DNA from: Algorimicrobium algoritergicola
Lineage (GTDB): Bacteria; Bacteroidota; Bacteroidia; Flavobacteriales; Flavobacteriaceae
DNA: 64,000 bases
Assembly (NCBI RefSeq): GCF_008086165.1
Contig: NZ_VSKL01000006.1
Location: 186,001-250,000 of the forward strand
Direction of reading: 5' to 3'
Shown: piece by piece, positions 8,753-17,604 of the stretch
Layout of the letters: each line of letters begins with the position of its first letter
Numbering within the stretch: position 1 is the first letter of the stretch
Program-made: the position numbers and the translations under genes
Notes under the pieces: generated by a model
Seen by the model: only the letters and a program-made list of their open reading frames with translations
Databases searched by the model: none
What the model was told of the DNA's origin: nothing

Positions 8753-9910
8753 TTATTGTTTTCCTTGAATACCTTCAATTTTTAATTCGAAAATTAAATT
8801 CGAGTTTGGTGGAATAGGACCAGAGCCATTTTCACCATATCCTAAATACGAAGGGATAAAAACTTTTGCTTTATTACCAACATTCATATTTAACATGGCT
8901 TCTCTAAAACCAGGAACTAATCCAGCAGTTTCATTATAAATCATAGGGAATGGTTTGTAACCGCCTTGTGCATCACGCTGTTCGTTATAAGCGTTGTTTG
9001 CTTTGGCAACTTCAGCCCAGCTTGTATCAAATAAACGACCATCCTCAAAGAAACCAGCATAATTTACTAATACCTTATCAACACTTGATGGTTTTGTATT
9101 TTCACCTTCTTCAATGAAAATCATGATGACACCAGTATCTAATTTTTTAACGATTCCTAAATCTGAATTTTTAGCGATAAATGCTTCAGCAGCCACACTA
9201 GCCGATTCTTTCATTTTATTGCGAGCCGCTTCTTTTAAGGCTTCTTGCTTTTCTAAAACTTTAGGGAGTTCTTCTTTGTAAACTTCTGCAGCGTTAAAAC
9301 CTTCAGCAGCTTTTCCTTTTCTAATAATGTTTAATTTTTCAATTATTACAGGTTCAACAGGTTTATTGCTTCCTGGCTCAACTTTTACGTTAGAGATTGT
9401 ATCTAAAACGTCCATGCCAATTACAACTTCTCCAAAAACAGAGTGCCTATTATCTAAATTAGCTGTTGGTACTTCCGTAATGAAAAATTGACTACCATTA
9501 GAGTTAGGACCTGAATTTGCCATGGATAAAATACCTGGTTTGCTATGTTTCAAATCTGGGTGAAATTCATCAGTAAACTTATAACCAGGATCTCCAGATC
9601 CCGTTCCAGTAGGGTCACCACCTTGAATCATGAATTTATTAATAACACGGTGAAATGTTAAACTGTCGTAATAATGTTTTCCTTTATACGCATCAGAAAC
9701 ATCTGGATGTGTACCTTCTGCTAATGCCACAAAATTGGCAACTGTTACAGGAACTTTGTCGTAAAATAATTTGGTAACCATGGTACCTTTGTTGGTCACA
9801 AATTCAGCGTAAAGTCCATCTTCTAAATCAGGATACTGCTGACTGCAAGATGTAAAACTTACTAAAAGTGCCAATACTAATAATTTCATGGTATGTTTCA
9901 ATGTGTTCAT
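8753..9910 (-). CDS. Periplasmic lipoprotein fusing a cyclophilin and an FKBP peptidyl-prolyl isomerase domain
   Basis: The product has 385 residues from 9910; an in-frame ATG at 9889 (MKLLVLALL) would also leave an intact lipoprotein signal, and the choice between them is open. The lipobox ends FTSC. Residues 30-205 are a cyclophilin domain (FHRVINKFMIQGGDPTGTG, SMANSGPNSNGSQFFIT). A helical linker rich in Lys and Glu follows. The last 130 residues are an FKBP domain (VLVNYAGFFEDGRLFDTSW, LVPGFREAMLNMNVGNKAKV, FIPSYLGYGENG). Both domains catalyse prolyl isomerisation, so the protein is probably a periplasmic or outer-membrane-anchored foldase. It lies downstream of gldI in a three-gene leftward run, another PPIase gene, suggesting a shared role in folding exported proteins. 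Confidence 0.92.
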   Translation of the reverse strand: MNTLKHTMKLLVLALLVSFTSCSQQYPDLEDGLYAEFVTNKGTMVTKLFYDKVPVTVANFVALAEGTHPDVSDAYKGKHYYDSLTFHRVINKFMIQGGDPTGTGSGDPGYKFTDEFHPDLKHSKPGILSMANSGPNSNGSQFFITEVPTANLDNRHSVFGEVVIGMDVLDTISNVKVEPGSNKPVEPVIIEKLNIIRKGKAAEGFNAAEVYKEELPKVLEKQEALKEAARNKMKESASVAAEAFIAKNSDLGIVKKLDTGVIMIFIEEGENTKPSSVDKVLVNYAGFFEDGRLFDTSWAEVAKANNAYNEQRDAQGGYKPFPMIYNETAGLVPGFREAMLNMNVGNKAKVFIPSYLGYGENGSGPIPPNSNLIFELKIEGIQGKQ

Positions 9911-9941
9911 TTTTAAGTTTTAAATAAGTGTTTATATCAAT

Positions 9942-10487
9942 TTAATTGGGTTCTGTTGTTTTTATGTCTATAAGTGAAACTTCACAAATAAGTGGCACAT
10001 TGGTGCCTATTTTATTTTCGTCCCCATAATAGCCATAGGCTTTTTGAGAAGGAAATAAAAATGTAACCGTTTCGCCTTCTCGCATGAGTTTTAAACCTTC
10101 ACGCAATCCCGTAAACAACTCCTGCTTATCCATGATGTAGGTTTGCGTTTTTAAATCGGCTTTACTATATATTACTGTTTCGTTTATATCTTTAATAGTA
10201 TAGTTATAAGTAACTATATCACCAAAATCAGGGGTTATTAAAGAATCAGCTACTTTGGTTTGGTAATAATACCAGAATCCACTGTTGGAAGCTATATAAT
10301 CTGTTACAGAATCTTTAGCCATTAGCGTTTCAAAAACAGCACGTTCCTTATTAATTAAATTTTTATTGCGTTCCACAGACTGATCAATAAACGAGCCCGA
10401 TTTAGCAGAAATGGGACGTCTTGCTTCTGGTGATTTACAAGCAAAAGCAGTTAATAGTAGACATATTATAACTAAAAATCTATTCAT
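9942..10487 (-). CDS. gldI: Gliding-motility lipoprotein GldI, FKBP-type peptidyl-prolyl isomerase
   Basis: This 181-residue lipoprotein (lipobox LTAFAC) has an N-terminal helical stretch and a C-terminal FKBP domain: DIVTYNYTIKDINETVIYS, FTGLREGLKLMREGETVTF and FLFPSQKAYGYYGDENKIG. The length, lipid anchor and domain match GldI of Flavobacterium johnsoniae, which is needed for gliding and, by inference in that system, for folding of motility/T9SS proteins. Its start overlaps the end of the DHH phosphoesterase gene by eight bases and it precedes the cyclophilin-FKBP gene. The same window contains T9SS cargo, consistent with a functional type IX apparatus encoded elsewhere. Confidence 0.88.
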   Translation of the reverse strand: MNRFLVIICLLLTAFACKSPEARRPISAKSGSFIDQSVERNKNLINKERAVFETLMAKDSVTDYIASNSGFWYYYQTKVADSLITPDFGDIVTYNYTIKDINETVIYSKADLKTQTYIMDKQELFTGLREGLKLMREGETVTFLFPSQKAYGYYGDENKIGTNVPLICEVSLIDIKTTEPN

Positions 10488-11499
10488 TTTTCAGGGCATT
10501 GTTATAAGCGGGTAATATACTAATAAATTTTTCAACCGTTTCTGGAAGCGACAAATCGCTTTTGCCACCTGCAGCATTTGTATGACCACCGCCTTCAAAA
10601 TGTGCACGTGCAAATTCATTCACAGAAAAGTCGCCTTTAGAACGTAACGATATTTTAATAATATTGTTTTGTTTATCTTCAATAAATATAGCTGCAAAAA
10701 TAATATTTTGAAGGGATAATGCATAATTTACAAAGCCTTCTGTATCACCTTTTTTATAATTATATGTATTTAATTCATCTTGAGACAAGGTAATATAAGC
10801 CGTTCTAGATTCTGGAATAACCTTTAAATTAGTAAGCGCGCAGCCTAAAAGTTGCATGCGTTCAAAACTATTGGCATCCATAACCGCATTATGAATTTCA
10901 GCGTGTTGTGCACCTTTATCAATTAGGAAGGCCGTAACACGATGCGTTTCGCTTGTAGTTGAAGCAAAACGAAACGATCCTGTATCTGTCATAATTCCGG
11001 TATATAAACACGTCGCAATATCCTGATTGATAAGGTTTTTGTCATCCAACATATCAATAAAATGGTATACCATTTCACAGGTGGAACTCATGCTAACGTC
11101 AGAATACATATACGTGGCATAATCATCTGGTTGTTGATGATGATCTATCATTATTTTCATGGCAGAGCTGGCTTTTAAAGCCGCTTCCATATAACCTGTT
11201 CGGTTTAATGCATTAAAATCTAATGTAAAAATGATATCAGCATTCTGAATTAAGGCATCACATTTTTCTGTATCCGTGTCATATTTTAAGATGGTGTCTT
11301 CTCCTGGCATCCATTTTAGAAATTCGGGATAATCATTAGGTGCAATAATTACAGCTTCCTGATTATGAATCCTTAAATAATGATAGAGTCCTAAAGTTGA
11401 ACCAATAGCATCACCATCTGGATTTTTATGCGGAACAATAACCATTTTTTTTGGTGATCGTAGTAGTTGATTAATGTCTGAAATAGCTTCTTTTTTCAT
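10480..11499 (-). CDS. nrnA: DHH/DHHA1 phosphoesterase, NrnA-like oligoribonuclease / pAp phosphatase
   Basis: The product has 339 residues. The first domain carries VIVPHKNPDGDAIGS near residue 20, DFNALNR near 96 and IDHHQQPDD near 118, the manganese-binding motifs of DHH phosphoesterases. The C-terminal DHHA1 domain has GGGHTNAAGG near residue 310. NrnA proteins degrade 2-5-mer RNA and dephosphorylate 3'-phosphoadenosine 5'-phosphate, substituting for Orn. The size and two-domain form fit NrnA better than c-di-AMP phosphodiesterases such as GdpP, which have extra membrane and PAS domains; a c-di-AMP/pApA-specific role cannot be excluded. Its stop overlaps the gldI start, so translation may be coupled. 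Confidence 0.85.
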   Translation of the reverse strand: MKKEAISDINQLLRSPKKMVIVPHKNPDGDAIGSTLGLYHYLRIHNQEAVIIAPNDYPEFLKWMPGEDTILKYDTDTEKCDALIQNADIIFTLDFNALNRTGYMEAALKASSAMKIMIDHHQQPDDYATYMYSDVSMSSTCEMVYHFIDMLDDKNLINQDIATCLYTGIMTDTGSFRFASTTSETHRVTAFLIDKGAQHAEIHNAVMDANSFERMQLLGCALTNLKVIPESRTAYITLSQDELNTYNYKKGDTEGFVNYALSLQNIIFAAIFIEDKQNNIIKISLRSKGDFSVNEFARAHFEGGGHTNAAGGKSDLSLPETVEKFISILPAYNNALKNE

Positions 11500-11558
11500 A
11501 GGTGACGAATATACAATTTTTTAGTATTGGTTTATATGGTTTTTATTAAGAAATACAT

Positions 11559-11566
11559 TACTTTTG
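11559..11566 (+). promoter_or_regulatory. -7 promoter element (TACTTTTG) upstream of ndk
   Basis: TACTTTTG matches TAnnTTTG. No TTG lies at the ideal spacing upstream. The ndk start codon is about 86 bases downstream, giving a fairly long leader. Confidence 0.4.
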
Positions 11567-11652
11567 CACGAAATTTAAAGGAAAGAAATTTAGATCGTAA
11601 ATAGCTTTTCTTAATTAGAATCCATTAATAGAAATATAACTTAAACAAAGGA

Positions 11653-12072
11653 ATGGCAACAAATAGAACATTTACCATGCTTAAGCCAGATGCAGTTGAA
11701 AACGGGCACATTGGCGCAATTTTAGAGAAAATCAATGCTTCAGGCTTTAGAATAGTCGCATTGAAAAAAACACAAATGACACAAGCTGATGCTGAAGCTT
11801 TTTATGCAGTGCATAACGAGCGTCCATTTTTTGGTGAATTAGTTGAGTTTATGACACGTGGTCCAATTGTAGCAGCTATATTAGAAAAAGATAATGCTGT
11901 TGAAGATTTTAGAAGCTTAATTGGTGCTACCAATCCTGCTGATGCTGCTGAAGGAACTATTCGTAAGTTATATGCAACTTCTATGGGAGAAAATGCTGTT
12001 CACGGAAGTGATAGCGATGAAAATGCTGCTATTGAAAGCGCATTCCATTTTTCTGGACGTGAGATGTTTTAG
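11653..12072 (+). CDS. ndk: Nucleoside-diphosphate kinase
   Basis: This 139-residue cytosolic enzyme transfers the gamma phosphate of ATP to other NDPs through a phosphohistidine. The conserved parts are all present: [19 protein letters not shown] at the N terminus, [18 protein letters not shown] (Kpn-loop region), and the active-site NAVHGSDS with H117. Length is normal. The gene stands alone, divergent from the nrnA-like gene and followed by a strong terminator. A shorter overlapping frame at its 3' end is a shadow. Confidence 0.97.
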   Translation: MATNRTFTMLKPDAVENGHIGAILEKINASGFRIVALKKTQMTQADAEAFYAVHNERPFFGELVEFMTRGPIVAAILEKDNAVEDFRSLIGATNPADAAEGTIRKLYATSMGENAVHGSDSDENAAIESAFHFSGREMF

Positions 12073-12094
12073 TTACATGCATTATAAAAATTAT

Positions 12095-12129
12095 AAAGCC
12101 TAAAATGTTTATCATTTTAGGCTTTTTTT
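12095..12129 (+). terminator. Terminator after ndk
   Basis: AAGCCTAAAATG and CATTTTAGGCTT form a hairpin with a TTTAT loop and a T run. The stem is nearly the same as that of the hairpin after tRNA-Pro at 42662. Confidence 0.88.
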
Positions 12130-12171
12130 ATTCAAAGTATTACCTTTACTGTGTTCTAAAAAAAGAATACT

Positions 12172-14745
12172 ATGAAAAAAACAAACTATGCCTTATTAGT
12201 TTGTGTCCTGTTTTCTACCTTATTAATAGCCCAAAACTCTCAAAAAGCTATCAATGAATTACAAATAGTTACGCAAGCGCGAGTTTCGGTGAATGTCCAA
12301 TCTGGAGTTCCCGAGTTTATTAAATTTCCTGCAAATCAACCACTAACGTTGTCTGGTGGTACGCTTCAAGAAAAAATCCGAACGTTTTTAGAAACCCATA
12401 CAGGGTTGTTTAATGACAGTCAAGATTTAAGCAACTTTACATTTCAACCCGCTAAAAAAGACAGCTATGGTTTTCAAAGTGTAACCATGAATCAGCAACA
12501 TCAAGGTGTTCCTGTTTTTGATGGCCAATTGCGATTTCATTTTAATCATTCTAATCAACTAACTGCAATTAATGGGAACTACATTACAAATATTAAAGTA
12601 AATGCTGTTCCTTCAATTTCAGAGCAAGCGGCAAATGCTGTTGCTCTAAATATGTTAGCTAAACAGGATCTTAACTATTCTGGTGAAACCGTTTTTGTAT
12701 ATGAAACAAATTTATTTGTTTTTCAAAAAGGCCTTATTGAAAATAATTTAGGATCTAGCTATTTGGTGTATGAGGTGGAAGCCAGAAACAATGCAGATGT
12801 TAGAGAATATTTTTATGTCAATGCGCATGATGGTACTTTGGTAGAGCAATTCACGGGTATGCCACATGCTTTAGATCGTATTGTTTACGAAGGAGATACA
12901 ACTACTGTTGCTTGGCAAGAAGGTGATGTTTTTCCAGGTAATTTGACTATCTGGCAACGTAATGAAGTGGAAGCTTCAGGGCATGTCTATAATTTTTTCA
13001 ATAACGCCTTTGGTTATGTGTCTTATAATAATGCGGATGCGCAAATGATAACCATTAATAACAGTAACAATCCCAATTTTAATTGTCCTAATGCAAACTG
13101 GAATGGAGTTTCTGCTAACTATTGTAATGGTACAGCAACTGATGACGTGGTTGCGCATGAATGGGGACACGCTTATACTGAATATACAAGCGGCTTAATT
13201 TACGCATGGCAATCGGGTGCTATGAATGAATCGTTTTCAGATATATGGGGAGAAACGGTTGATTTATTAAATGATTACGCGGATGAAGATGATGATGTAT
13301 CCTTAAGAACAGGCTGCAATAGTTCTGATCGTTGGCGAATTGGCGAAGATGCGACTGCCTTTGGTGGTGCTATTCGCGATATGTGGAATCCACCATGTAA
13401 TAACGACCCAGGAAAAGTTACCGATGGCTTATTTCGTTGTGGCGAGGGGGATTTTGGAGGTGTCCATTCTAATTCTGGTATTCCAAATCACGCCTATGCA
13501 CTTTTGGTTGATGGTGGTACCTATAATGGACAAACTATTAACGGCATTGGCTTGACAAAAGCGGCTCATATTTTTTGGCGTGCGCAAAGTACGTATTTAA
13601 CGGCTACTAGCGATTTTTTCACGTTGGCAGACGCGCTTGAAGCATCCTGCACAGATTTATTAGGTATTAATTTAGAAGGATTATCCACAGTAGCAACTGC
13701 GGCTGGACCATCCAATCAGATTATTACTATGGTAGACTATAATGAATTAGTGAAAGCTATTCTAGCGGTGGAATTACGCATTCTTCCAGAGTCTTGTGGA
13801 TATGAAGCTATTTTAGCGGCAACTAATGATCCTTGTGAAGCTTCAACTAACAATCCAATATTTTATGAAGATTGGGAATCTGGTTTAGGAAACTGGACCT
13901 TAGAGCAGTTACCTGTCAACTCAAATTCCTGGGAGCCTAGAGATTGGGAAGTTACTAGTAGTCTGCCCCAAGGGAGATTGGGACAAGCTGTTTTTGGTGC
14001 AGATCCCGTAAATGGTAATTGTACCAGTTCCATGCAAAATGGAATTATCCGATTAGAAAGCCCTGAAGTTTTTATTCCTAACGATTATCTAACAGGAACT
14101 TTTGAAATGATATTTATGCATTATATCGCTACCGAAGAAGGTTGGGATGGTGGAAACATTAAATACCGATTAAACAGTTCTGGTAACTGGCGACTACTTC
14201 CTAAAACCGCCTTTACTGCTAATGGATATAACGCACGGATTAACCCTGTAAGAGAAGATAATGATAACCCATTGGCTGGCCAAGATGGCTTTACAGGAAC
14301 TGATAGTGGATCTAACTCCGGAAGTTGGGGACGTAGTGTTGTGAATTTGTCATCTATTACTGGTGTCGTAGCAGGAAGTACAGTTCAGTTTCGATTTGAA
14401 ATGGGAACCGATGGCTGTAATGGTCTAGTAGGTTGGTATGTAGATGATATTTCTATTTATAATTGTAACTACGCCTTATCGGTTGAAGACTTTACTGCTG
14501 TGGAAAATGGCATAAAAGTATATCCAAATCCATCTAATGGTCAATTTACTATGAAGAATATTGGAAATCTAAATTTAGTGAAAGCTGATGTTATGGATAT
14601 CAATGGCCGTTTAGTGAAATCTATTAATTTATCTGGAATTCAGGATACAACTACTTTAGATATTTCTAGTGTTGCCTCTGGTTTATACTTTATGAAAGTA
14701 TATACTAAAACAGCAAACACCGTTATTAAATTGATTAAGGAATAA
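12172..14745 (+). CDS. Secreted M4-family (thermolysin-like) metallopeptidase with T9SS sorting tail
   Basis: The protein has 857 residues. A signal peptide (MKKTNYALLVCVLFSTLLI) is followed by an FTP/PepSY-type propeptide (about 25-235). The M4 catalytic domain has VVAHEWGHAYTEYTSG with H329, E330 and H333, and the third zinc ligand E353 in MNESFSDIWGE. From about residue 560 a beta-sandwich module begins (FYEDWESGLGNW ... GWYVDDISIYNC), like those found in many gliding-bacterium exoenzymes. The tail has VYPNPSNGQF and ends IKLIKE, a type A T9SS signal. It should be exported by the Sec system, moved through the T9SS and matured by propeptide removal. Role: extracellular protein degradation. 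Confidence 0.95.
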   Translation: MKKTNYALLVCVLFSTLLIAQNSQKAINELQIVTQARVSVNVQSGVPEFIKFPANQPLTLSGGTLQEKIRTFLETHTGLFNDSQDLSNFTFQPAKKDSYGFQSVTMNQQHQGVPVFDGQLRFHFNHSNQLTAINGNYITNIKVNAVPSISEQAANAVALNMLAKQDLNYSGETVFVYETNLFVFQKGLIENNLGSSYLVYEVEARNNADVREYFYVNAHDGTLVEQFTGMPHALDRIVYEGDTTTVAWQEGDVFPGNLTIWQRNEVEASGHVYNFFNNAFGYVSYNNADAQMITINNSNNPNFNCPNANWNGVSANYCNGTATDDVVAHEWGHAYTEYTSGLIYAWQSGAMNESFSDIWGETVDLLNDYADEDDDVSLRTGCNSSDRWRIGEDATAFGGAIRDMWNPPCNNDPGKVTDGLFRCGEGDFGGVHSNSGIPNHAYALLVDGGTYNGQTINGIGLTKAAHIFWRAQSTYLTATSDFFTLADALEASCTDLLGINLEGLSTVATAAGPSNQIITMVDYNELVKAILAVELRILPESCGYEAILAATNDPCEASTNNPIFYEDWESGLGNWTLEQLPVNSNSWEPRDWEVTSSLPQGRLGQAVFGADPVNGNCTSSMQNGIIRLESPEVFIPNDYLTGTFEMIFMHYIATEEGWDGGNIKYRLNSSGNWRLLPKTAFTANGYNARINPVREDNDNPLAGQDGFTGTDSGSNSGSWGRSVVNLSSITGVVAGSTVQFRFEMGTDGCNGLVGWYVDDISIYNCNYALSVEDFTAVENGIKVYPNPSNGQFTMKNIGNLNLVKADVMDINGRLVKSINLSGIQDTTTLDISSVASGLYFMKVYTKTANTVIKLIKE

Positions 14746-14762
14746 TTGAGTTCTATATTATA

Positions 14763-14796
14763 TTAAAAAATCCCGCAGTTTGCGGGATTTTTTATT
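14763..14796 (+). terminator. Terminator after the M4 peptidase gene
   Basis: AAAAATCCCGCA and TGCGGGATTTTT form a stem with a GTT loop, then a T-rich tract. Genes on both sides converge. Confidence 0.88.
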
Positions 14797-14838
14797 TTTA
14801 AAAGTATAGATGGACTTTTTTCTATTATTATATTTAAT

Positions 14839-14887
14839 CAACTAACAACTAACAACTAACAACTAACAACTAACAACTAACAACTAA
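14839..14887. repeat. Seven perfect copies of a 7-bp tandem repeat (CAACTAA)
   Basis: The heptamer CAACTAA is repeated seven times without a mismatch. The last copy overlaps the TAG stop codon of the DciA-like gene on the minus strand (14884-14886). A short perfect array of this kind is expected to vary in copy number by slippage. Confidence 0.97.
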
Positions 14888-15180
14888 CGTAGCACCAATT
14901 CTTTAATAATTTGCTTTCCTAAATTTTCGTTAAGCATAGAAATAATTTTTTCTTTCCCGTAACTTAATTCTTCACGCAGGACACTAGAACTTAACTGGAC
15001 ATACAATGTTTCGCCTTTAAGTTGAATAGCAGTCGTATAATTATTTACACCATTACCCATCATGCTTTGCCATGCATCTTGTACATTTACAGCATTTAAT
15101 CCTTGTTCTAATCTGTTGGTTTCAACAAACTCCTTAAGTGCGTCTGCAATTGTTAAATTTTCATTATTACGTTTAGCCAT
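14884..15180 (-). CDS. DUF721 / DciA-like protein
   Basis: This 98-residue protein has the small DUF721 domain: an N-terminal MAKRNNENLTIADALKEFV, a central VQDAWQSMMG and a beta-rich C terminus with LYVQLSSSVLREELSYGKEKI. DciA proteins load the replicative helicase in bacteria lacking DnaC or DnaI; the short Bacteroidota forms share the domain but I cannot show the loader function here. Its ATG overlaps the TAA of the upstream lipoprotein gene by one base (TAATG), and recF lies one gene further upstream, so a replication/repair operon recF - lipoprotein - dciA is likely. Confidence 0.82.
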   Translation of the reverse strand: MAKRNNENLTIADALKEFVETNRLEQGLNAVNVQDAWQSMMGNGVNNYTTAIQLKGETLYVQLSSSVLREELSYGKEKIISMLNENLGKQIIKELVLR

Positions 15181-15611
15181 TAGTCTAAATTTAAAGGTTT
15201 GTAGCGTTTATACAAAAATACGGCTTCATGTTTGTTTACTACTTTTAATTGCTCTTTAGTTACTAACAAAATGGTTTCTTTCCAAGAATCAAAAGGTGTT
15301 TTATAATACACATTCAAACTATCGTTTTCAATTTTAATGGTGAAGGTTTCGGCATTATTTGATGTTTCAAAAGTACCCATAAAATTAGGTTTCATTTTTT
15401 TTCGGACACCTTGTAGTGAATCTTCTAAACTTATAAAATCAATCGTATCATTAAAATTATATTCTTTAGTACTACCATCTTTTAAGGTTACGCGCTCAAT
15501 TTCCCAATACCCTTCAAGGTTTTTTAAAGATTCTTCTGGGTTTTTAGTACAACTAGAAATAACAAGTGTAATAACCAGGAGTAAGGTGAAGTTTTGAAGT
15601 TTCTGTTTCAT
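15180..15611 (-). CDS. Lipocalin-like lipoprotein
   Basis: I start this at the ATG at 15611, giving 143 residues beginning MKQKLQNFTLLLVITLVISS and a lipobox cysteine. A longer frame from 15644 would overlap recF and spoil the signal. The mature part is short, beta-rich and contains GYWEIERVTLKDGSTKEYN near the front, a pattern common in small lipocalin-like Bacteroidota proteins. The ligand and role are unknown. It lies between recF (13 bases upstream) and the DciA-like gene (overlap of one base), which suggests co-transcription rather than shared function. Confidence 0.8.
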   Translation of the reverse strand: MKQKLQNFTLLLVITLVISSCTKNPEESLKNLEGYWEIERVTLKDGSTKEYNFNDTIDFISLEDSLQGVRKKMKPNFMGTFETSNNAETFTIKIENDSLNVYYKTPFDSWKETILLVTKEQLKVVNKHEAVFLYKRYKPLNLD

Positions 15612-15624
15612 AATGAAAACGGTT

Positions 15625-16704
15625 CTATAGTTTAAAAATTTCATAAGATTGATGCACTTGCTTTACAACAGCTTCCGTACGATCAGCATGTGTATCGCTT
15701 ATAAAAAGTTGACCAAAATTTTCGTCGTCTACCAATTTAATAATTTGGGATACGCGTTGTTCGTCTAATTTATCAAAAATATCATCCAATAGCAAAATAG
15801 GATTTACGTGACTTTTAGATTTTATAAAATCGAATTGTGCCAATTTTAAAGCAATTAAAAACGATTTCTGCTGTCCTTGACTTCCAAATTTTTTAATAGG
15901 ATGTCCAGCAATGTTAAATATTAAATCGTCTTTATGAATTCCAACACTGGTATATTGTATGGCTTTGTCCTTATTAATAACGGTTTTTAAAAGAGCTTCC
16001 AAACGGTTGTCTGTTAAATCGCTTTCATAAACCAATTCTACCCATTCGTTGCCGTTACTAATAGCTTCATAACGCGCCTTAAAAATAGGAATAAAGGTTT
16101 CTAAAAATGCTTGACGCTTCTCATGAATTTCATGTCCATATTGATCTAGTTGTAAATTATAAACTTCTAACGTGTCCTTATTAAAAGTATGGTTTAAGGC
16201 AAAATATTTTAAAAGCGAATTACGCTGTGCTAAAATTTTATTGTATTTCAATAAGGCATTCAGATAGTTTTTATCGCTTTGCGAAATAACACCATCCATA
16301 AATTTACGTCTCGTAGCACTTCCTTCAATTATTAAATCCCGATCGGCTGGCGAAATAATCACTAAAGGCAAAAATCCAATGTGATCACTGTACTTTTCAT
16401 AAATTTTGCCGTTTCGTTTTATAATCTTTTTCTGACCTCGTTTTAAACTCACTACAATTTTTTCTGGCGAATCTTCTTTTTCATATTCACCATTCACCAC
16501 AAAAAAAGCTTCGTCGTGTTTAATGTTTTGAGAAGCAATGGGATTGAAGTAACTTTTCCCAAATGATAGGTGATAGATGGCGTCTAGCACATTGGTTTTT
16601 CCAACACCATTATTTCCAACAAAACAGTTTATTTTCTCATTGAAAACAAAGCTGCGTTCATCAAAATTTTTATAATTAAGTACCGATAAGGATTTCAAAA
16701 TCAT
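15625..16704 (-). CDS. recF: DNA replication/repair protein RecF
   Basis: This 359-residue SMC-like ATPase loads RecA on gapped DNA together with RecO and RecR. Walker A is [20 protein letters not shown] near residue 29. The ABC-type signature region is [20 protein letters not shown] near residue 265, and Walker B is [13 protein letters not shown]. The D-loop/H-loop end contains FISDTHADR. Length is standard. It is the first gene of a leftward run with a lipoprotein and a DciA-like protein, and is divergent from the TPR gene. Confidence 0.96.
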   Translation of the reverse strand: MILKSLSVLNYKNFDERSFVFNEKINCFVGNNGVGKTNVLDAIYHLSFGKSYFNPIASQNIKHDEAFFVVNGEYEKEDSPEKIVVSLKRGQKKIIKRNGKIYEKYSDHIGFLPLVIISPADRDLIIEGSATRRKFMDGVISQSDKNYLNALLKYNKILAQRNSLLKYFALNHTFNKDTLEVYNLQLDQYGHEIHEKRQAFLETFIPIFKARYEAISNGNEWVELVYESDLTDNRLEALLKTVINKDKAIQYTSVGIHKDDLIFNIAGHPIKKFGSQGQQKSFLIALKLAQFDFIKSKSHVNPILLLDDIFDKLDEQRVSQIIKLVDDENFGQLFISDTHADRTEAVVKQVHQSYEIFKL

Positions 16705-16798
16705 GTAAAAAGAAACTTAAAAAAGTGTTTAGTTTAAAGGAAGTGCAAATTATTGAAAAATAACAAATAAATAGGCTTTCAAATCTAAAGAAAAATTA

Positions 16799-16806
16799 TA
16801 TTTTTG
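16799..16806 (+). promoter_or_regulatory. -7 promoter element (TATTTTTG) for the TPR-ribH transcript
   Basis: TATTTTTG fits TAnnTTTG and sits 21 bases before the ATG of the TPR gene. No TTG is found at the usual distance upstream, so only the -7 element is claimed. Confidence 0.42.
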
Positions 16807-16827
16807 CACCGCATTAATTAAGAATAT

Positions 16828-17601
16828 ATGGCAACGTACAAGAAGAGAGGATATAAACCAGAATCGAAAGAAGACAAGCAGCATGATGTTGAAGAGAACT
16901 CAACAACAGCAGAAGTTTTTAATACACTTGATGAAAGTGCTTCCAAGACTGAAGATTGGGTAATTGGCAATCAGAAATACATTTTTATTATCATTGCAGT
17001 AGTGGCAGCCGTGGTTTTAGGTTATTTAGGTTATAACGAATTTATAGCAAAACCAAAGCAAACGGAAGCTATGAATGATATGTACCAAGCGCAAAAATAT
17101 TATGACCAAGCAGTAAATGCAACGGCTGAAAAAGATTCGTTATTTAGCTTGGCCTTAAATGGTGGTGAAGGAAAATTTGGAATGTTAGATATTATTTCTG
17201 AATATGGTGGGACACCATCTGCAAATATGGCTAACTATTATGCTGGTATGGCATACTTGAATATGAAAGATTATAAAAATGCGGTTTCGTATTTAGGTGA
17301 TTTTTCAGGAGAAGATGAAATTTTAGCACCTATGGCTAAAGGTTGTATAGGTGATGCTTTTGTACAATTAAACCAGCAAGAAGATGCTTTAGGGTATTAT
17401 GAAGATGCTGCTAAAATGCGTTCAAATGAGTTTACGACACCTATGTTTTTATATAAAGCCGGTGTTATAGCTTTAGATTTAGGTAAAACAGATGTGGCGC
17501 TTAAGCATTTTAAAAATATTAAAGAAAACTATCCAACGTCTACTGAAGGTACTAATATTGATATCTTTATTGGAAAAGCAGAGGCTTTGGCAAGTAACTA
17601 A
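16828..17601 (+). CDS. Membrane-anchored tetratricopeptide-repeat protein (YfgM-like)
   Basis: This 257-residue protein has a charged cytosolic N terminus (about 50 residues, starting MATYKKRGYKPESKEDKQ), one transmembrane helix (about residues 50-68, IFIIIAVVAAVVLGYLGY) and a periplasmic helical domain. The helical part has TPR-like repeats, for example YYAGMAYLNMKDYKNAVSYL and GDAFVQLNQQEDALGYYEDA. The topology matches YfgM, a partner of the SecYEG/PpiD complex in proteobacteria. That role is an analogy. It is followed three bases later by ribH. Confidence 0.85.
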   Translation: MATYKKRGYKPESKEDKQHDVEENSTTAEVFNTLDESASKTEDWVIGNQKYIFIIIAVVAAVVLGYLGYNEFIAKPKQTEAMNDMYQAQKYYDQAVNATAEKDSLFSLALNGGEGKFGMLDIISEYGGTPSANMANYYAGMAYLNMKDYKNAVSYLGDFSGEDEILAPMAKGCIGDAFVQLNQQEDALGYYEDAAKMRSNEFTTPMFLYKAGVIALDLGKTDVALKHFKNIKENYPTSTEGTNIDIFIGKAEALASN

Positions 17602-17604
17602 TAC

